DNA of 64,000 nt from an uncultured Verrucomicrobiota bacterium (GCA_903916195.1 CAIWVP010000191.1:25837-89836), one strand, 5' to 3'. Counted from the stretch's first letter, positions 27,103 to 36,235 are shown. A program made the numbers and translations. The notes: generated by a model not told the origin, from the letters alone.

Positions 27103-28244
27103 CCTTCGCCTCGTTCATCGCCAAGAACGCGCTCCGCAACAAGCGGCGCGCCCTGCTCACGGTCGTCAGCGTGGCGGTGAGCTGCGGGCTGCTGGTCACG
27201 CTGCTGACGCTCCAGCGCGAGCTGACCGTCCCGCCCGAATCCGAGGCCGCGTCGCTCCGGGTCATCGCGCGCAACAAGGTCTCGCTCGCGCAGCCGCTGC
27301 CAGCGAAGCAGCTGTCCGTCGTCGAGAAGATCCCCGGCGTGGTCGCAGTGTCGCCGTTCACCTATTTCGGCGGCAATTTCCGCGACGAGACGGTGACCAG
27401 CTTCGCCCAGTTCGCGGTCGACCCGGCGCGGTTCCGGGACCTCATCGTCGAAGGCAAGATCGCGGACGGCAGCTACGACGACTTCATCAAGGACCGCACC
27501 TCGTGTTTCGTGGGCGCGGACACCATGAAGCGCTACGGCCTGAAGATCGGGGACAAGATGCGTTTCACCGGGACGTTCTACCCGGTCGACCTCGACCTGA
27601 AGATCCTCGCGGTGTTCCAAGGCACGGTCGACGACCGTGGCGTGTTCTTCCACCACAAGCTGCTCGACGAGCTGATGGGCAACCCCGGCACCGTGGGCAC
27701 GTGGTATCTGCGGGTCGCGTCGGCGGACGTGGCGAACGACGTCATCGCCCGCGTCGACAAGGCCTTCGAGAACAGCTCGGCCGAGGTGCGCGCGGAGACC
27801 GAGCGGGCGTTCCAGATGGGGTTCATCAGCATGCTCGGCAACGTGAAGATGCTCATCGGTTCGATCAGCGCGGTGGTGGTGTTCACGCTGGTCCTCGTGA
27901 CGGTGAGCACGATGAGCATGGCCATCCGCGAGCGCTTCCGGGAGCTGGCCGTGCTCAAGGCGCTCGGGTTCAAGCGCACCGAGCTGTTCGGGTTCATCCT
28001 CGCCGAGAGCTTCGGCCTCGCCGCCTTGGGCGCTTGGGTCGGCATCGGTGGATCGTGGGCCTTCTGGACGTTGATCGACCTCCAGAAGCTGACCAACGGG
28101 TTCCTCCTCTACTTCGAGGTCACGCCGCGGATCATGGCGACCGGCGCCACGGTGGCCGCGTTGCTCGGGATCGTGTCGGCCATCGGGCCCGCCTTGGCCG
28201 TGGCGCGGACGAGCGTGGTCGAAGGACTGAAGACCTTGGATTGA
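27099..28244 (+). CDS. ABC transporter permease, FtsX/MacB-like (first of two)
   Basis: 381 residues from ATG 27099, overlapping the ATPase stop by 4 bases. An N-terminal membrane segment ([20 protein letters not shown]) is followed by a large periplasmic MacB core domain (residues ~45-250) and three C-terminal membrane segments. These include the FtsX-family motif [20 protein letters not shown], which couples to the ATPase. The pair of non-identical permeases suggests a heterodimer. Substrate cannot be deduced. Confidence 0.92.
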   Translation: MTFASFIAKNALRNKRRALLTVVSVAVSCGLLVTLLTLQRELTVPPESEAASLRVIARNKVSLAQPLPAKQLSVVEKIPGVVAVSPFTYFGGNFRDETVTSFAQFAVDPARFRDLIVEGKIADGSYDDFIKDRTSCFVGADTMKRYGLKIGDKMRFTGTFYPVDLDLKILAVFQGTVDDRGVFFHHKLLDELMGNPGTVGTWYLRVASADVANDVIARVDKAFENSSAEVRAETERAFQMGFISMLGNVKMLIGSISAVVVFTLVLVTVSTMSMAIRERFRELAVLKALGFKRTELFGFILAESFGLAALGAWVGIGGSWAFWTLIDLQKLTNGFLLYFEVTPRIMATGATVAALLGIVSAIGPALAVARTSVVEGLKTLD

Positions 28245-28248
28245 TCCC

Positions 28249-29430
28249 ATGGCCCTCCCGCTGAGATACAATTTCCGCAACGTGCTCGTCCGCTGGCGCA
28301 CGACGCTCTTCACCATCCTCGGCATCGCGGCGGTGGTCGCGGTGTTCGTGCTGCTCCGCGGCATGGCCCGCGGCATCGAGCGCAGCAGCGGCAACACCGG
28401 CGATCCGCGGAACATCCTCGTCGTCCGCAAGGGCTCGCAGGCGGAATCCGGCAGCCTGGTGACGCGCGAGCAGTTCCGCACGCTCCAGTACCTCGACGGG
28501 ATCGCGAAGGACGAGCGGGGCGAACCGGTCATCTCGGCCGAGCTGGTGATGATCGTGAGCGCGCCGCGCCGCGCCGGGGCCGGCGAAGCCAACACCTTGC
28601 TGCGCGGCGTCACCGCCGGCGGGATGGAGCTGCGTCCGCAGGTCACCTTGAAGGAAGGACGTTGGTTCGTGCCCGGCAAGCGCGAGGTGGTGGTCGCCCA
28701 GCGGTTGGCGTCGCGTTTCGCCGGCTTCGAGATCGGCGGCACCATCAAGGCCGGACCGGACCGCCTCACGGTGGTCGGCCATTTCGACGGGACCGGCAGC
28801 GCGTTCGATTCCGAGGCGTGGATGGACGCCGACGAGGCCCGGTCGATCTTCGACCGCGACATGTACTCCAGCGTGCTGCTGCGGCCGCGCGACGAGGCCG
28901 CGCTCACCAACCTGGTCGCGCGCATCCAGGCGGACAAACGGCTCTCCCTCCGCGCCGAGCGCGAGGTGGACTACTACTCGAAGCAGACCATGACGGCGGT
29001 GCCGATCAAGTATCTCGCCGGCATGCTCGGCGTCGCCATGTCCATCGGCGCGGTCTTCGCCGCGATGAACACGATGTACGCCAGCGTCGCGGCGCGCACG
29101 CGCGAGATCGGGACGCTCCGGGTGCTCGGATTCTCGCGGGCCGCCATCGTGGTCTGCTTCCTGGTCGAGGGCTCGTTCCTGGCGATGTTGGGCGGGATCC
29201 TGGGCAGCGCGCTCGCCTGGGGCGTCTACGCCTTCGTGGTCGTGCGCGGGATCAACTTCGGCACGATGGATTTCCAGTCGTTCGCCGAGACGGTCTTCCA
29301 GTTCCGCGTCACGCCCGACCTGATGCTCCTGGGCGTGCTGTTCTCCGTCGCCATAGGGCTCGCCGGCAGCCTGTTCCCGGCCTTGCGCGCCGCGCGGCTG
29401 CCCGTCATCTCCGCCCTGAGATCCTTATGA
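28249..29430 (+). CDS. ABC transporter permease, FtsX/MacB-like (second of two)
   Basis: 393 residues, beginning 4 bases after the first permease ends. Same architecture: N-terminal segment (TTLFTILGIAAVVAVFVLLR), a periplasmic MacB domain of ~230 residues (SAELVMIVSAPRRAGAGEAN, EGRWFVPGKREVVVAQRLAS), then three C-terminal membrane segments with the coupling motif AARTREIGTLRVLGFSRAAI. It overlaps the adaptor gene start by 4 bases (ATGA). The two permeases are clearly paralogous but divergent, supporting a heteromeric membrane component. Confidence 0.92.
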   Translation: MALPLRYNFRNVLVRWRTTLFTILGIAAVVAVFVLLRGMARGIERSSGNTGDPRNILVVRKGSQAESGSLVTREQFRTLQYLDGIAKDERGEPVISAELVMIVSAPRRAGAGEANTLLRGVTAGGMELRPQVTLKEGRWFVPGKREVVVAQRLASRFAGFEIGGTIKAGPDRLTVVGHFDGTGSAFDSEAWMDADEARSIFDRDMYSSVLLRPRDEAALTNLVARIQADKRLSLRAEREVDYYSKQTMTAVPIKYLAGMLGVAMSIGAVFAAMNTMYASVAARTREIGTLRVLGFSRAAIVVCFLVEGSFLAMLGGILGSALAWGVYAFVVVRGINFGTMDFQSFAETVFQFRVTPDLMLLGVLFSVAIGLAGSLFPALRAARLPVISALRSL

Positions 29431-30479
29431 ACGAAGACAAGCTCCAGCAGCTGCGGATCGCCTCCGGACGCAAGCAGCGTTCCCGCGGCCCGGTCTGGAC
29501 CATCGGCATCGTGGTGCTGGTCATCACCGCCGTGGTCGCCTACTTCGCCGTCCCGAGGGCATCGGACGGCGTCCGGTCCGGGATGAAATCCGGCCGCGAG
29601 AGCGCCGTCACCAAGGCGGACAAAGAACTGGCCGAGCGGTCGAAGCGGCCCGCGGACGGCGCCTCGCAACCCGGCGCGAAGAGCTCCTCTTCCGACCCTG
29701 CGTCCCGGCCCGCGACTTCCGGCGGCCCGGGCAAGGTGGAAGGCTCCGTCCTCACCGTCAGCGGCTACATCGTGAACCGCGAGCGCATCGAGATCAGCCC
29801 GCGGTTCATCGGCGTCGTGAAGTGGATCGGCGTGAAGAAAGGCGACAGCGTCACCAACGGCCAGACCGTGGTGCTGCTCGACGACGTGGAGTACCGGGCG
29901 CGGCTCGCGGACGTGGACGGGCAGATCGGCGTGGCCCGGGTCGCGGTGAAGCGCGCTGCGGCCGACCTCAAGCGCGCGGAGGACCTCGTCGCCAACAAGG
30001 TCGAGATGCAGAAGATGCTCGACGACGCCCGGCTGCAGCTCGAGTCCGCGGAGGCCCAGGTGACACAGATCCAAGGTTCCCGCCGACTCCTTGAGACCTA
30101 TCTGGACTGGTGCGTGATCAAGTCGCCGGTGGACGGCGTGGTGCTCGACAAACTCGTCGACCCCAACGAGCTCGTCTCGCCGCAGACCTTCGGCGGCACG
30201 CGCGGGCCGAGCACCTCGCTCATCGCCGTGGCCGACCCGAACGACCTCCAGGTCGAGATCGATCTCAACGAATCCGACCTCGCCAAGGTCGCGCTCGGCC
30301 AGAAGTGCAAGGTCAGCCCGGAAGCCTACCCGGACAAGGTCTACGACGGCGTGGTCGCCGAGCGCGCCCCCGAGGCCAGCCGCCAGAAGGGCACGCTGCA
30401 GGTGAAGGTGCAGATCAAGCACCCGGACAAGTTCCTGACGCCCGAGCTGAGCGCGAAGGTGGATTTCTTGGCGCAGTGA
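29427..30479 (+). CDS. HlyD/RND-type periplasmic adaptor (membrane fusion protein)
   Basis: 350 residues from ATG 29427. One N-terminal membrane anchor (VWTIGIVVLVITAVVAYFAV, about 23-43), then a low-complexity Ser/Pro/Ala linker (~60-100) and the adaptor fold. The barrel-sandwich/lipoyl half ISPRFIGVVKWIGVKKGDSV is followed by a coiled-coil hairpin (about 150-205, rich in Ala/Glu/Lys), the second lipoyl half IKSPVDGVVLDKLVDPNELV and a beta-barrel (DLQVEIDLNESDLAKVALGQ). With the upstream ATPase and two permeases it makes a MacAB-like tripartite exporter. The TolC-like outer-membrane channel must be encoded elsewhere. Confidence 0.92.
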   Translation: MNEDKLQQLRIASGRKQRSRGPVWTIGIVVLVITAVVAYFAVPRASDGVRSGMKSGRESAVTKADKELAERSKRPADGASQPGAKSSSSDPASRPATSGGPGKVEGSVLTVSGYIVNRERIEISPRFIGVVKWIGVKKGDSVTNGQTVVLLDDVEYRARLADVDGQIGVARVAVKRAAADLKRAEDLVANKVEMQKMLDDARLQLESAEAQVTQIQGSRRLLETYLDWCVIKSPVDGVVLDKLVDPNELVSPQTFGGTRGPSTSLIAVADPNDLQVEIDLNESDLAKVALGQKCKVSPEAYPDKVYDGVVAERAPEASRQKGTLQVKVQIKHPDKFLTPELSAKVDFLAQ

Positions 30480-30522
30480 GCGGCGGGCGCTCCGGGCTTC
30501 CCCCGGGTCCGGCCGTCGCCCG

Positions 30523-31449
30523 TCAGAGCTTCAGGCCGGCGAAGGCGTTGTTGAAGCTGCTGCTGGTCTCGATGCGTCCGCCCAAGGCTTGGCGCAGGTA
30601 GATCACCGCGCTCTCCATGTCGGTCACCGATTTCGGGAGCGTGGTGCCGGCCGCGTTGGCGTGGCCGCCGCCCTGCAGCTTGGAGGCGATGGCGAGGGCC
30701 TCCCCGTTCTGGCTGCGGAAGCTGGCGACGACGGTGCGGTTGGATTTGAGGAAGAGCGTGACCAGCACCTTGAAATGCGTGGCCTTGCACTCCAGCAGCC
30801 GGTGGACGATGAGGTTCGTGTTGCCCACGGTCGTCTTCACCACGCCGACGTCGTGGTTGATCTCTTCCAGGTGGGCGCGGCTCCAGTCGTAGCCGATGGG
30901 ATCCTCGACCCGGCGCTTGGTGGTCATCACCTCGAGCAACGGATGGTCCAGCAGACGTTCCGCCTTGCCCTCGATGATGGCATGGAGGTTCCAGAAGCCG
31001 TAGGTCTTCACCAGGCTCGAGTAGTCGTTGGCGAGGTCGAAATCCGGGTCGTTCTGGAGCCAGAGGTCGCCCACGTTGGTGAGATGGACCAACCGGTCGA
31101 GCTCAGGCGAGCTGATCCCCTGCTCACGGCAGAGATCGTAGCAGAGGAGCGCGGCCGATTTGTGGATGTCATGGACGAGCTTGGCGTGGCGGGCCGGCGT
31201 CGCGGTCGTGTGGTGGTCGACGACGAGCCACTGCGGCTTGTCCAGTCGCGGCTCGAAGCTGAAGTCGGTGGCCCAGGCGACGCGTTCCTGGAGATTGCGG
31301 TTCTTCCAACCTTGGTAGTTCCACGCCTGCAACGGCGTGTTCTCGGCGTAGAGGGCGCGGGCAAGCCGCTGGAGGAGCAGGCCGGCGACGAGGCCGTCGA
31401 GGTCGCTCTCATGCGTCAGGATGACCTCTGGTTTCGGAAGCGATAGCAC
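30523..31449 (-). CDS. DHH-family phosphoesterase (DHH/DHHA1)
   Basis: 308 residues from GTG 31449, chosen because conservation starts at LPKPEVILTHESDLDG. The open frame continues upstream but overlaps the divergent neighbour. Motifs of the DHH superfamily are visible: THESDLDGLVAG (metal-binding Asp residues 16 and 18), the name-giving DHH at residues 78-80 (VVDHHTTATP) and the C-terminal DHHA1 substrate loop GGGHANAAGTTL. Members hydrolyse phosphodiesters such as nanoRNA, pAp or cyclic dinucleotides. This protein is closer to the short soluble NrnA/RecJ-like group, without PAS/GGDEF domains. The exact substrate is undetermined. Confidence 0.85.
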   Translation of the reverse strand: MLSLPKPEVILTHESDLDGLVAGLLLQRLARALYAENTPLQAWNYQGWKNRNLQERVAWATDFSFEPRLDKPQWLVVDHHTTATPARHAKLVHDIHKSAALLCYDLCREQGISSPELDRLVHLTNVGDLWLQNDPDFDLANDYSSLVKTYGFWNLHAIIEGKAERLLDHPLLEVMTTKRRVEDPIGYDWSRAHLEEINHDVGVVKTTVGNTNLIVHRLLECKATHFKVLVTLFLKSNRTVVASFRSQNGEALAIASKLQGGGHANAAGTTLPKSVTDMESAVIYLRQALGGRIETSSSFNNAFAGLKL

Positions 31450-31522
31450 GGGCGGACCGTAGGCATCGGGGCGCGGGGTGGGAACCGGATTCGTCGCCGC
31501 GCCCGGGACGTGCCGGGCGACC

Positions 31523-31550
31523 TTGCTGTGCAGCCTCCGTCTGGTAGTTT
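31523..31550 (+). promoter_or_regulatory. Predicted short-leader promoter
   Basis: TTGCTG (31523-31528), 16-base spacer, TAGTTT (31545-31550), then 8 bases to the ATG at 31559. No Shine-Dalgarno sequence. Transcription would start at or next to the start codon. Confidence 0.5.
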
Positions 31551-31558
31551 CGGCGCAC

Positions 31559-32617
31559 ATGCAACGCCGCCTGCTGGCCTTCCTGGCCGTCCTGTCCGTG
31601 TCGGTCGCCGTCGAGGCGGCGGAGCGCGTGTTCGATTTCAGCCTGACGCCGCCGGGTTCGATGCCCGAGGGGTTCAGCGCCTTCCGCGCGGGCGTCGGCA
31701 AGGAGGCCGATTGGAAGGTCGTGCTCACCGAGGTGCCGAGCAGTTTCAAACCGGTCTCGGCCAAGGCGGCCGAGGCCAACCGCCTGCCGGTGCTGGCGCA
31801 GGTGGCCGCCGATCCGGTGGACGAACGCTTCCCGGTGCTGGTCTTCGACGGAGAGAGATACGGCGACATGACGCTGACCACGCGCTTCAAGATCGCCGGC
31901 GGCGCGACGGAGCAGATGGCCGGCGTCGTCTTCCGGGCGCAGGACGAGAAGAACTTCTACGTCGTCCGCGCCAACGCGCTCGACGGCAACGTGCGGTTCT
32001 ACAAGTTCCTCCAAGGCGAGCGCTCGGCGCCGGTGGGGAACTCCATCCCGGTGTCGCGGGGCGATTGGCACGAGCTGACCGTGCGCTGCGTCGGCAACCG
32101 GATCCACGTGCTGTTCGACGGCAAGGAAGCCATCCCGGAGCTGAGCGACAACTCGTTCCTCTCGGGCAAGGTCGGGTTCATGACCAAGTCCGATTCCTTG
32201 GCCTACTTCAGCGAGGCCAAGGTCAGCTACAAACCGCTCGAGACGCTCGCCACGTCGATGGTCCGCGAGTTGTCCGAGCGCCAGCCGCGCCTGCTCAACG
32301 CCCGCATCTACGGCAAGACCACCAGCAAGCCGGAGCTCCACGTGCTCGCGAGCAAGGCCGGCGACGAGGCCGGCAAGCTCGCCGAGGAGACGGAGCTCAA
32401 GGTCTTCAGCGAGAACCAGAGCTACTTCGCCAAGACCAAGACCGAGCACATCGTCACCGCACCGCTGCACGACCGGAACGGCGAGACGGTGGGCGTGGTG
32501 AAGTTCTTCCTCAAGCCGTTCCCCGGCCAGACCGAGGCGGCCGCGATCACCCGCGTCCTGCCCATCGTGAAGGACCTCGAGGCCCGTGTCAGCTCGGCCC
32601 GGGACCTCACGGATTGA
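31559..32617 (+). CDS. Secreted protein with DUF1080/LamG-like concanavalin domain
   Basis: 352 residues from ATG 31559, with signal peptide (MQRRLLAFLAVLSVSVAVEA). Residues ~95-225 form a concanavalin-like jelly roll of the 3-keto-disaccharide hydrolase/DUF1080 type (MTLTTRFKIAGGATEQMAGV, VFRAQDEKNFYVVRANALDG, WHELTVRCVGNRIHVLFDGK, SGKVGFMTKSDSLAYFSEAK). The C-terminal ~110 residues resemble a small sensory/cache-like domain (LHVLASKAGDEAGKLAEETE, KTEHIVTAPLHDRNGETVGV), an uncommon partner. No membrane segment after the signal, so it is likely periplasmic. Enzymatic activity is not assured. Confidence 0.75.
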   Translation: MQRRLLAFLAVLSVSVAVEAAERVFDFSLTPPGSMPEGFSAFRAGVGKEADWKVVLTEVPSSFKPVSAKAAEANRLPVLAQVAADPVDERFPVLVFDGERYGDMTLTTRFKIAGGATEQMAGVVFRAQDEKNFYVVRANALDGNVRFYKFLQGERSAPVGNSIPVSRGDWHELTVRCVGNRIHVLFDGKEAIPELSDNSFLSGKVGFMTKSDSLAYFSEAKVSYKPLETLATSMVRELSERQPRLLNARIYGKTTSKPELHVLASKAGDEAGKLAEETELKVFSENQSYFAKTKTEHIVTAPLHDRNGETVGVVKFFLKPFPGQTEAAAITRVLPIVKDLEARVSSARDLTD

Positions 32618-32950
32618 CCGGCAGGCCGGCGACGCACCTGTGATCCCGAGGTGGCCGCCCGGGGCGGGTTTTACCCCATGGGCCGGATCTTCGGCGGATG
32701 GATAGGATGGGCAGGTGCAAATCCTCGTTCCTCCTCCCAAACCACTTCCCGAGATCCTCCCCTCCCTCGGCGTCCGGCGCGACCCTCCGGTCCACGTCCA
32801 TGCCGGCCGGGTGACTGTCCCCCGATCGCGGACCCGCCGTCGTGCCACCGGATGTCCGTTACGCGGGCTTTCCCACGTGTCCGCAGCGGGATCGTCACTC
32901 TTGTCACCTCGCCAAAAGATGGCAGAGCGGATGCTATCCTCATCGTCGCT
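32618..32950. other. Intergenic region without a supported gene
   Basis: About 330 bases of pyrimidine-rich sequence (CCTCCTCCC runs near 32730-32770). Only shadow frames are open. A TATCCT hexamer at 32935-32940, 10 bases before the next ATG, may be the -10 element of the HAD gene. Confidence 0.4.
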
Positions 32951-33502
32951 ATGAAAGCTGCCATCTTCTTCGAGCGCGATGGAGTGCTCAACCTCTGCGA
33001 GACCCGGCACGGTCACCAAGTGGTGCCGCTGCGGTTGGAACAGTTCAAGGTCAACCCCGTCGCCTCCGTTCTGCTCCACCAACTCAAGCTGGCCGGGTTC
33101 GTCCTCATCGCCACGACCCACCAACCGGCCGTCGCGCGCGGCGACTTGTCGCGCAACGAACTCGACCTCATGCACATGATCCTCCGCCGCAAGCTACCGC
33201 TGGACGATATCATGCTCTGCCCGCATGACGACGCCTCGCATCCCTGCCAGAAGCCTCAACCGGGGATGTTCTTGGAAGCGGCGTTCAAATGGAGCCTGGA
33301 CCTCGACCGCTCCTACATCATCTCGGACAAGTGGCAGGACGCCAAAGCCGGGCAGGTCGCCGGTTGCACCACGGTGATGATCCGCTCGCCTTGGATCGGA
33401 GACGACCACCACGACTTCGTGGTGGACGACCTCGAAACCGCGGTCGCCAAGATCGGCCTACTCCAGAACAACCTGTACGGTCGCGAAGTCGCGATGGCCT
33501 GA
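32951..33502 (+). CDS. HAD-IIIA phosphatase homologue (GmhB-like) lacking the Asp nucleophile
   Basis: 183 residues from ATG 32951. Aligned by motif to D-glycero-D-manno-heptose-1,7-bisphosphate phosphatase: motif I reads FFERDGVLN, where FLDRDGVIN is expected; motif II is IATTHQPAVARG; motif III is KPQPGMFLEAA; motif IV is IISDKWQDAKAGQVAGC. The first residue of motif I, the phosphorylated Asp nucleophile, is Glu8 (codon GAG), while the general acid Asp10 is kept. The zinc loop is reduced (CPHDDASHPCQKP keeps two Cys and a His). Either it is catalytically altered, or it has become a binding/regulatory protein. No LPS heptose genes are nearby. Confidence 0.85.
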   Translation: MKAAIFFERDGVLNLCETRHGHQVVPLRLEQFKVNPVASVLLHQLKLAGFVLIATTHQPAVARGDLSRNELDLMHMILRRKLPLDDIMLCPHDDASHPCQKPQPGMFLEAAFKWSLDLDRSYIISDKWQDAKAGQVAGCTTVMIRSPWIGDDHHDFVVDDLETAVAKIGLLQNNLYGREVAMA

Positions 33503-33897
33503 GGGTAGCTGAAAAGCTGCCACGGACGGCAACCTCACCTCACCTCACCCCACCCGGCTCCAAGGCGGAGCGTGCCGCCGGCGTCCCATCTTTCTCACCG
33601 ATGAAAACGCTCGATCCGCAGGCGATCTGGACCCTCGCAGGTGTCCGGCCGTCGCGGATAGGCGGGACCAAACCGCCAGTGTCGCCGTCGCGGCAGAGAT
33701 TCCGCTTCAGGGACCACCAGAGCCATCTCTCGACCGGTGCAGGGCAGTTCACCAAGCCGGAAAAGACACGACGCGGCGTCGGATGGCTCCACCCGCCCGG
33801 TGCCATGACGGTCGCCGAGCCGTGACGATCAAGCTGGCCTGGATACAGACGGGACCCGGATCCGCATCCGGTCCGTCCTATCTCTCCGGGGTCGCCG
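33503..33897. other. Intergenic region without a supported gene
   Basis: About 395 bases between convergent genes. A 7-bp hairpin with a GAAA tetraloop (33504-33521) directly follows the HAD stop and may end its transcript. CTCACCTCACCTCACC near 33535-33550 is a short tandem run. No coding region is supported. Confidence 0.45.
33504..33521. repeat. Short hairpin with GNRA loop
   Basis: GGTAGCT-GAAA-AGCTGCC (one G.T pair) right after the HAD stop. It resembles hairpins at 36217-36235 and inside 38704-38841, which all have a G(G/A)AA loop and stems of changing sequence, so they may belong to one dispersed palindrome family. Confidence 0.5.
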
Positions 33898-34971
33898 CTA
33901 TTCCCTCCATCCGTGGTTCTCGCGGACTTGGAGCATGGCGGCCAGGATGTTGTTCCAGGTCTCCTGCTTCATGAGCATCTCGTTGGGGAACATGCAGCCG
34001 TCCCAGCAGATGTGGCGGGTCTTCTTGGTGACCTTGCCCTTGTCGTCGCGGAGCCAGTAGCCGGCGTCGCGGGCGACGTTGAGCTTGCCGTTCACGTCGT
34101 TGACCGGGCAGTGCTTGCCGGTCTTCTCGTGGTCGCCGGAGCCCTTCACCGTGGCGTCGTTCTGCGCGACGTGGAAGTCGATGGTCCAGGGCCGGAGCGC
34201 GGCGGTCATCTTCTTCATCGCTTGATGGAACAGCTCGGGTTCCCAGTGGAACTTGGGCGGCACGATGCGGTGGGTCGCCGGCGCGTTGTGGCCGAGGGTG
34301 TAGAGGAGCGTGTGCGCCATGTCCGCCTGGAACCCGACGACACGGGGCATCGCGGTCTCCTCGAGCGTCTGGAGCATGTACTTCCAAGAATGCATGCCGC
34401 CCCAACAGATCTCGCCCTCGGCGGCGAGGCGTTCGCCGTGGTCCTTGGCGATCTTGCCGGCCTCGCGGAAGGTCTTGGCGATGAGCTTGGTGTTGCCCTT
34501 GGGGTCCTTGTCCCAGTCGGTGACGCTGGCGGCGGTGTCGATACGGACGACGCCGTCGGGGCGGATACCGAGGTCGCGGAGCTTCTTGGCGATGCGGCAG
34601 GCCTTCTTCACGGCGCCGACCCAGTTGGCGCGCTGGGTTTCGTCGCCGATGGCCGAGCCGTCGAACCACACCGGCGCCACGACGGATCCGACCGCGAAGC
34701 CCTTGGCCTTGATCTTGTCGGCGAGCTTCTTGATCCCGTCGTCGGTGATGTCGATATTGACGTGTGGATCGTAGAGGAAGAGGTCCACACCGTCGAACTT
34801 CCGCCCGTTGACCTGCGCTTTGGCGGTCAGGTCCAGCATGGTGTCGAGGTCGATGAAGGGCTCGGCACCGGGGCTGCCCTTGCCGACGAGGCCGGGCCAC
34901 ATGGCGTTGTGGAGCTTCGGGAAATTGTTGGCGGCAGACGCGGGAGCGGGGGCGGGGGCGGCTTTTTTCAT
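33898..34971 (-). CDS. Sugar phosphate isomerase/epimerase-like TIM-barrel protein
   Basis: 357 residues from ATG 34971. A Lys/Ala/Pro-rich N-terminus (MKKAAPAPAPASAANN) precedes a xylose-isomerase-like TIM barrel: FDGVDLFLYDPHVNIDITDD, AVGSVVAPVWFDGSAIGDET, RPDGVVRIDTAASVTDW, GEICWGGMHSWKYMLQTLEE, VGFQADMAHTLLYTLGH, PWTIDFHVAQNDATVKG and THRIVPPKFHWEP. Asp, His and Glu residues at strand ends could form the divalent-metal site. Such proteins are very common in Verrucomicrobia sugar catabolism, where they isomerise or epimerise ketoses or act as dehydratases. It has no operon partner to name a substrate. No signal peptide: cytosolic. Confidence 0.82.
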   Translation of the reverse strand: MKKAAPAPAPASAANNFPKLHNAMWPGLVGKGSPGAEPFIDLDTMLDLTAKAQVNGRKFDGVDLFLYDPHVNIDITDDGIKKLADKIKAKGFAVGSVVAPVWFDGSAIGDETQRANWVGAVKKACRIAKKLRDLGIRPDGVVRIDTAASVTDWDKDPKGNTKLIAKTFREAGKIAKDHGERLAAEGEICWGGMHSWKYMLQTLEETAMPRVVGFQADMAHTLLYTLGHNAPATHRIVPPKFHWEPELFHQAMKKMTAALRPWTIDFHVAQNDATVKGSGDHEKTGKHCPVNDVNGKLNVARDAGYWLRDDKGKVTKKTRHICWDGCMFPNEMLMKQETWNNILAAMLQVRENHGWRE

Positions 34972-35149
34972 GGCATGGAGATGTGCGCGAGTAACTGCCG
35001 GAAAGGCCGGGGCGGGGCAAGCGGCTTTTGGCGGAAAGCCGGGATCGGCGCCGGAGCAGGCCGTGTCCCGAACGCGGCACGGGAAATTCCCGAGGGTCCA
35101 CAACTTCCCGTCTTGGCGAGGATGCCGGTTTCCGCGATGGTCTCCCCCA

Positions 35150-36208
35150 GTGATTCAGACCGCCGCCGAACTGAGCGACCTCGCGGCCCGCATCCATGAT
35201 GCTCCGTGGGTCGGCATCGATACCGAGGCCGACAGCCTCCATGCCTATCCGGAGAAGCTCTGCCTGCTGCAGATCGCCATCCCGGACGGCGCCTACCTCG
35301 TCGATCCGCTGGCAGACCTCCACCTCGAACCGGTCTGGGAGGCGTTCGACAAGCACGAACTGATCCTCCACGCCTCGGACTACGACCTTCATCTGCTCTA
35401 CAACGGGCACCATTTCAAGCCGACGAGCCTGTTCGACACGATGTGGGCGGCGCGGATGGTCGGCGACGCGAAGTTCGGCCTCAACGACGTGCTCACGAGA
35501 TACCTCGGCCTCACGCTGGAGAAAGGTGCGCAAAAGGCCGACTGGGGCATGCGACCGCTCACGGCGCGGATGACCGAGTACGCGCTGAACGACGTCCGCT
35601 ACCTCCGGGAGATCGAGCAACTGCTCCGCGCGAAGCTCACCGAGCTCGGCCGGTTGGAATGGCATCGTCAGCTCTGCGCGCGGTTGATCGAGGACAACGC
35701 CAGCCTCAGCCAGGTCGACATGAACACGGCTTGGCGCATGCGCGGCCACGACCAACTCGACGACACCGGCCTCGCCGTGCTCCGCGAGCTCTGGCTCTGG
35801 CGAGAGAAGGACGCACTGCGGACCGGCCGGCCACCGTTCTTCATCCTCAAGCACGAGGCGCTCAGCGAGATCGCCGGGCAGGCCAGCACCGGCGGGCCGA
35901 AAGCCGTCAAACTCCCCCATTTCCTCACACCGAAGCGGCGCTCGGGCATCCACGAAGCGATCGATCGCGGCCTCGCGGTGCCGGGAGCCGATCGCCCGAC
36001 GCACATCCGCGTCCACTCGCGCCGGATGACCGGTGCCGAGCTGGATTACGCCGACGTGCTGAAGGTGCGCCGGGACAAGCGCGCCGAGGAACTCGTGATG
36101 GACCCCACCATCATCGCATCGCGCGGCACCCTCTTCGCCTTGGCACGGAACGATCCCGGCGAATGGGAACGGCTGCTGCCGTGGCAGCGGGAGATCCTGA
36201 AGGACTGA
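35150..36208 (+). CDS. rnd: Ribonuclease D (DEDDy 3'-5' exonuclease with HRDC-like domain)
   Basis: 352 residues from GTG 35150. The exonuclease domain contains all DEDDy motifs: WVGIDTEADSLH (Exo I Asp and Glu), HASDYDLHLLY (Exo II Asp), and YALNDVRYL (Exo III Tyr and Asp). The C-terminal region (~200-350) holds an HRDC-type helical domain (REKDALRTGRPPFFILKHEA, IAGQASTGGPKAVKLPHFLT). RNase D trims the 3' ends of tRNA and other stable RNAs. The length matches the family. The start is tentative because no ribosome binding site is seen and the frame stays open upstream. Confidence 0.9.
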   Translation: MIQTAAELSDLAARIHDAPWVGIDTEADSLHAYPEKLCLLQIAIPDGAYLVDPLADLHLEPVWEAFDKHELILHASDYDLHLLYNGHHFKPTSLFDTMWAARMVGDAKFGLNDVLTRYLGLTLEKGAQKADWGMRPLTARMTEYALNDVRYLREIEQLLRAKLTELGRLEWHRQLCARLIEDNASLSQVDMNTAWRMRGHDQLDDTGLAVLRELWLWREKDALRTGRPPFFILKHEALSEIAGQASTGGPKAVKLPHFLTPKRRSGIHEAIDRGLAVPGADRPTHIRVHSRRMTGAELDYADVLKVRRDKRAEELVMDPTIIASRGTLFALARNDPGEWERLLPWQREILKD

Positions 36209-36216
36209 GCCGGACG

Positions 36217-36235
36217 GGCGGCTGGAAAGGCCGCC
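36217..36235. repeat. Short hairpin, dispersed palindrome family
   Basis: GGCGGC-TGGAAAG-GCCGCC, a 6-bp perfect stem, just after the RNase D stop. It is similar in loop and placement to 33504-33521 and to the subunits of 38704-38841. Confidence 0.5.
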
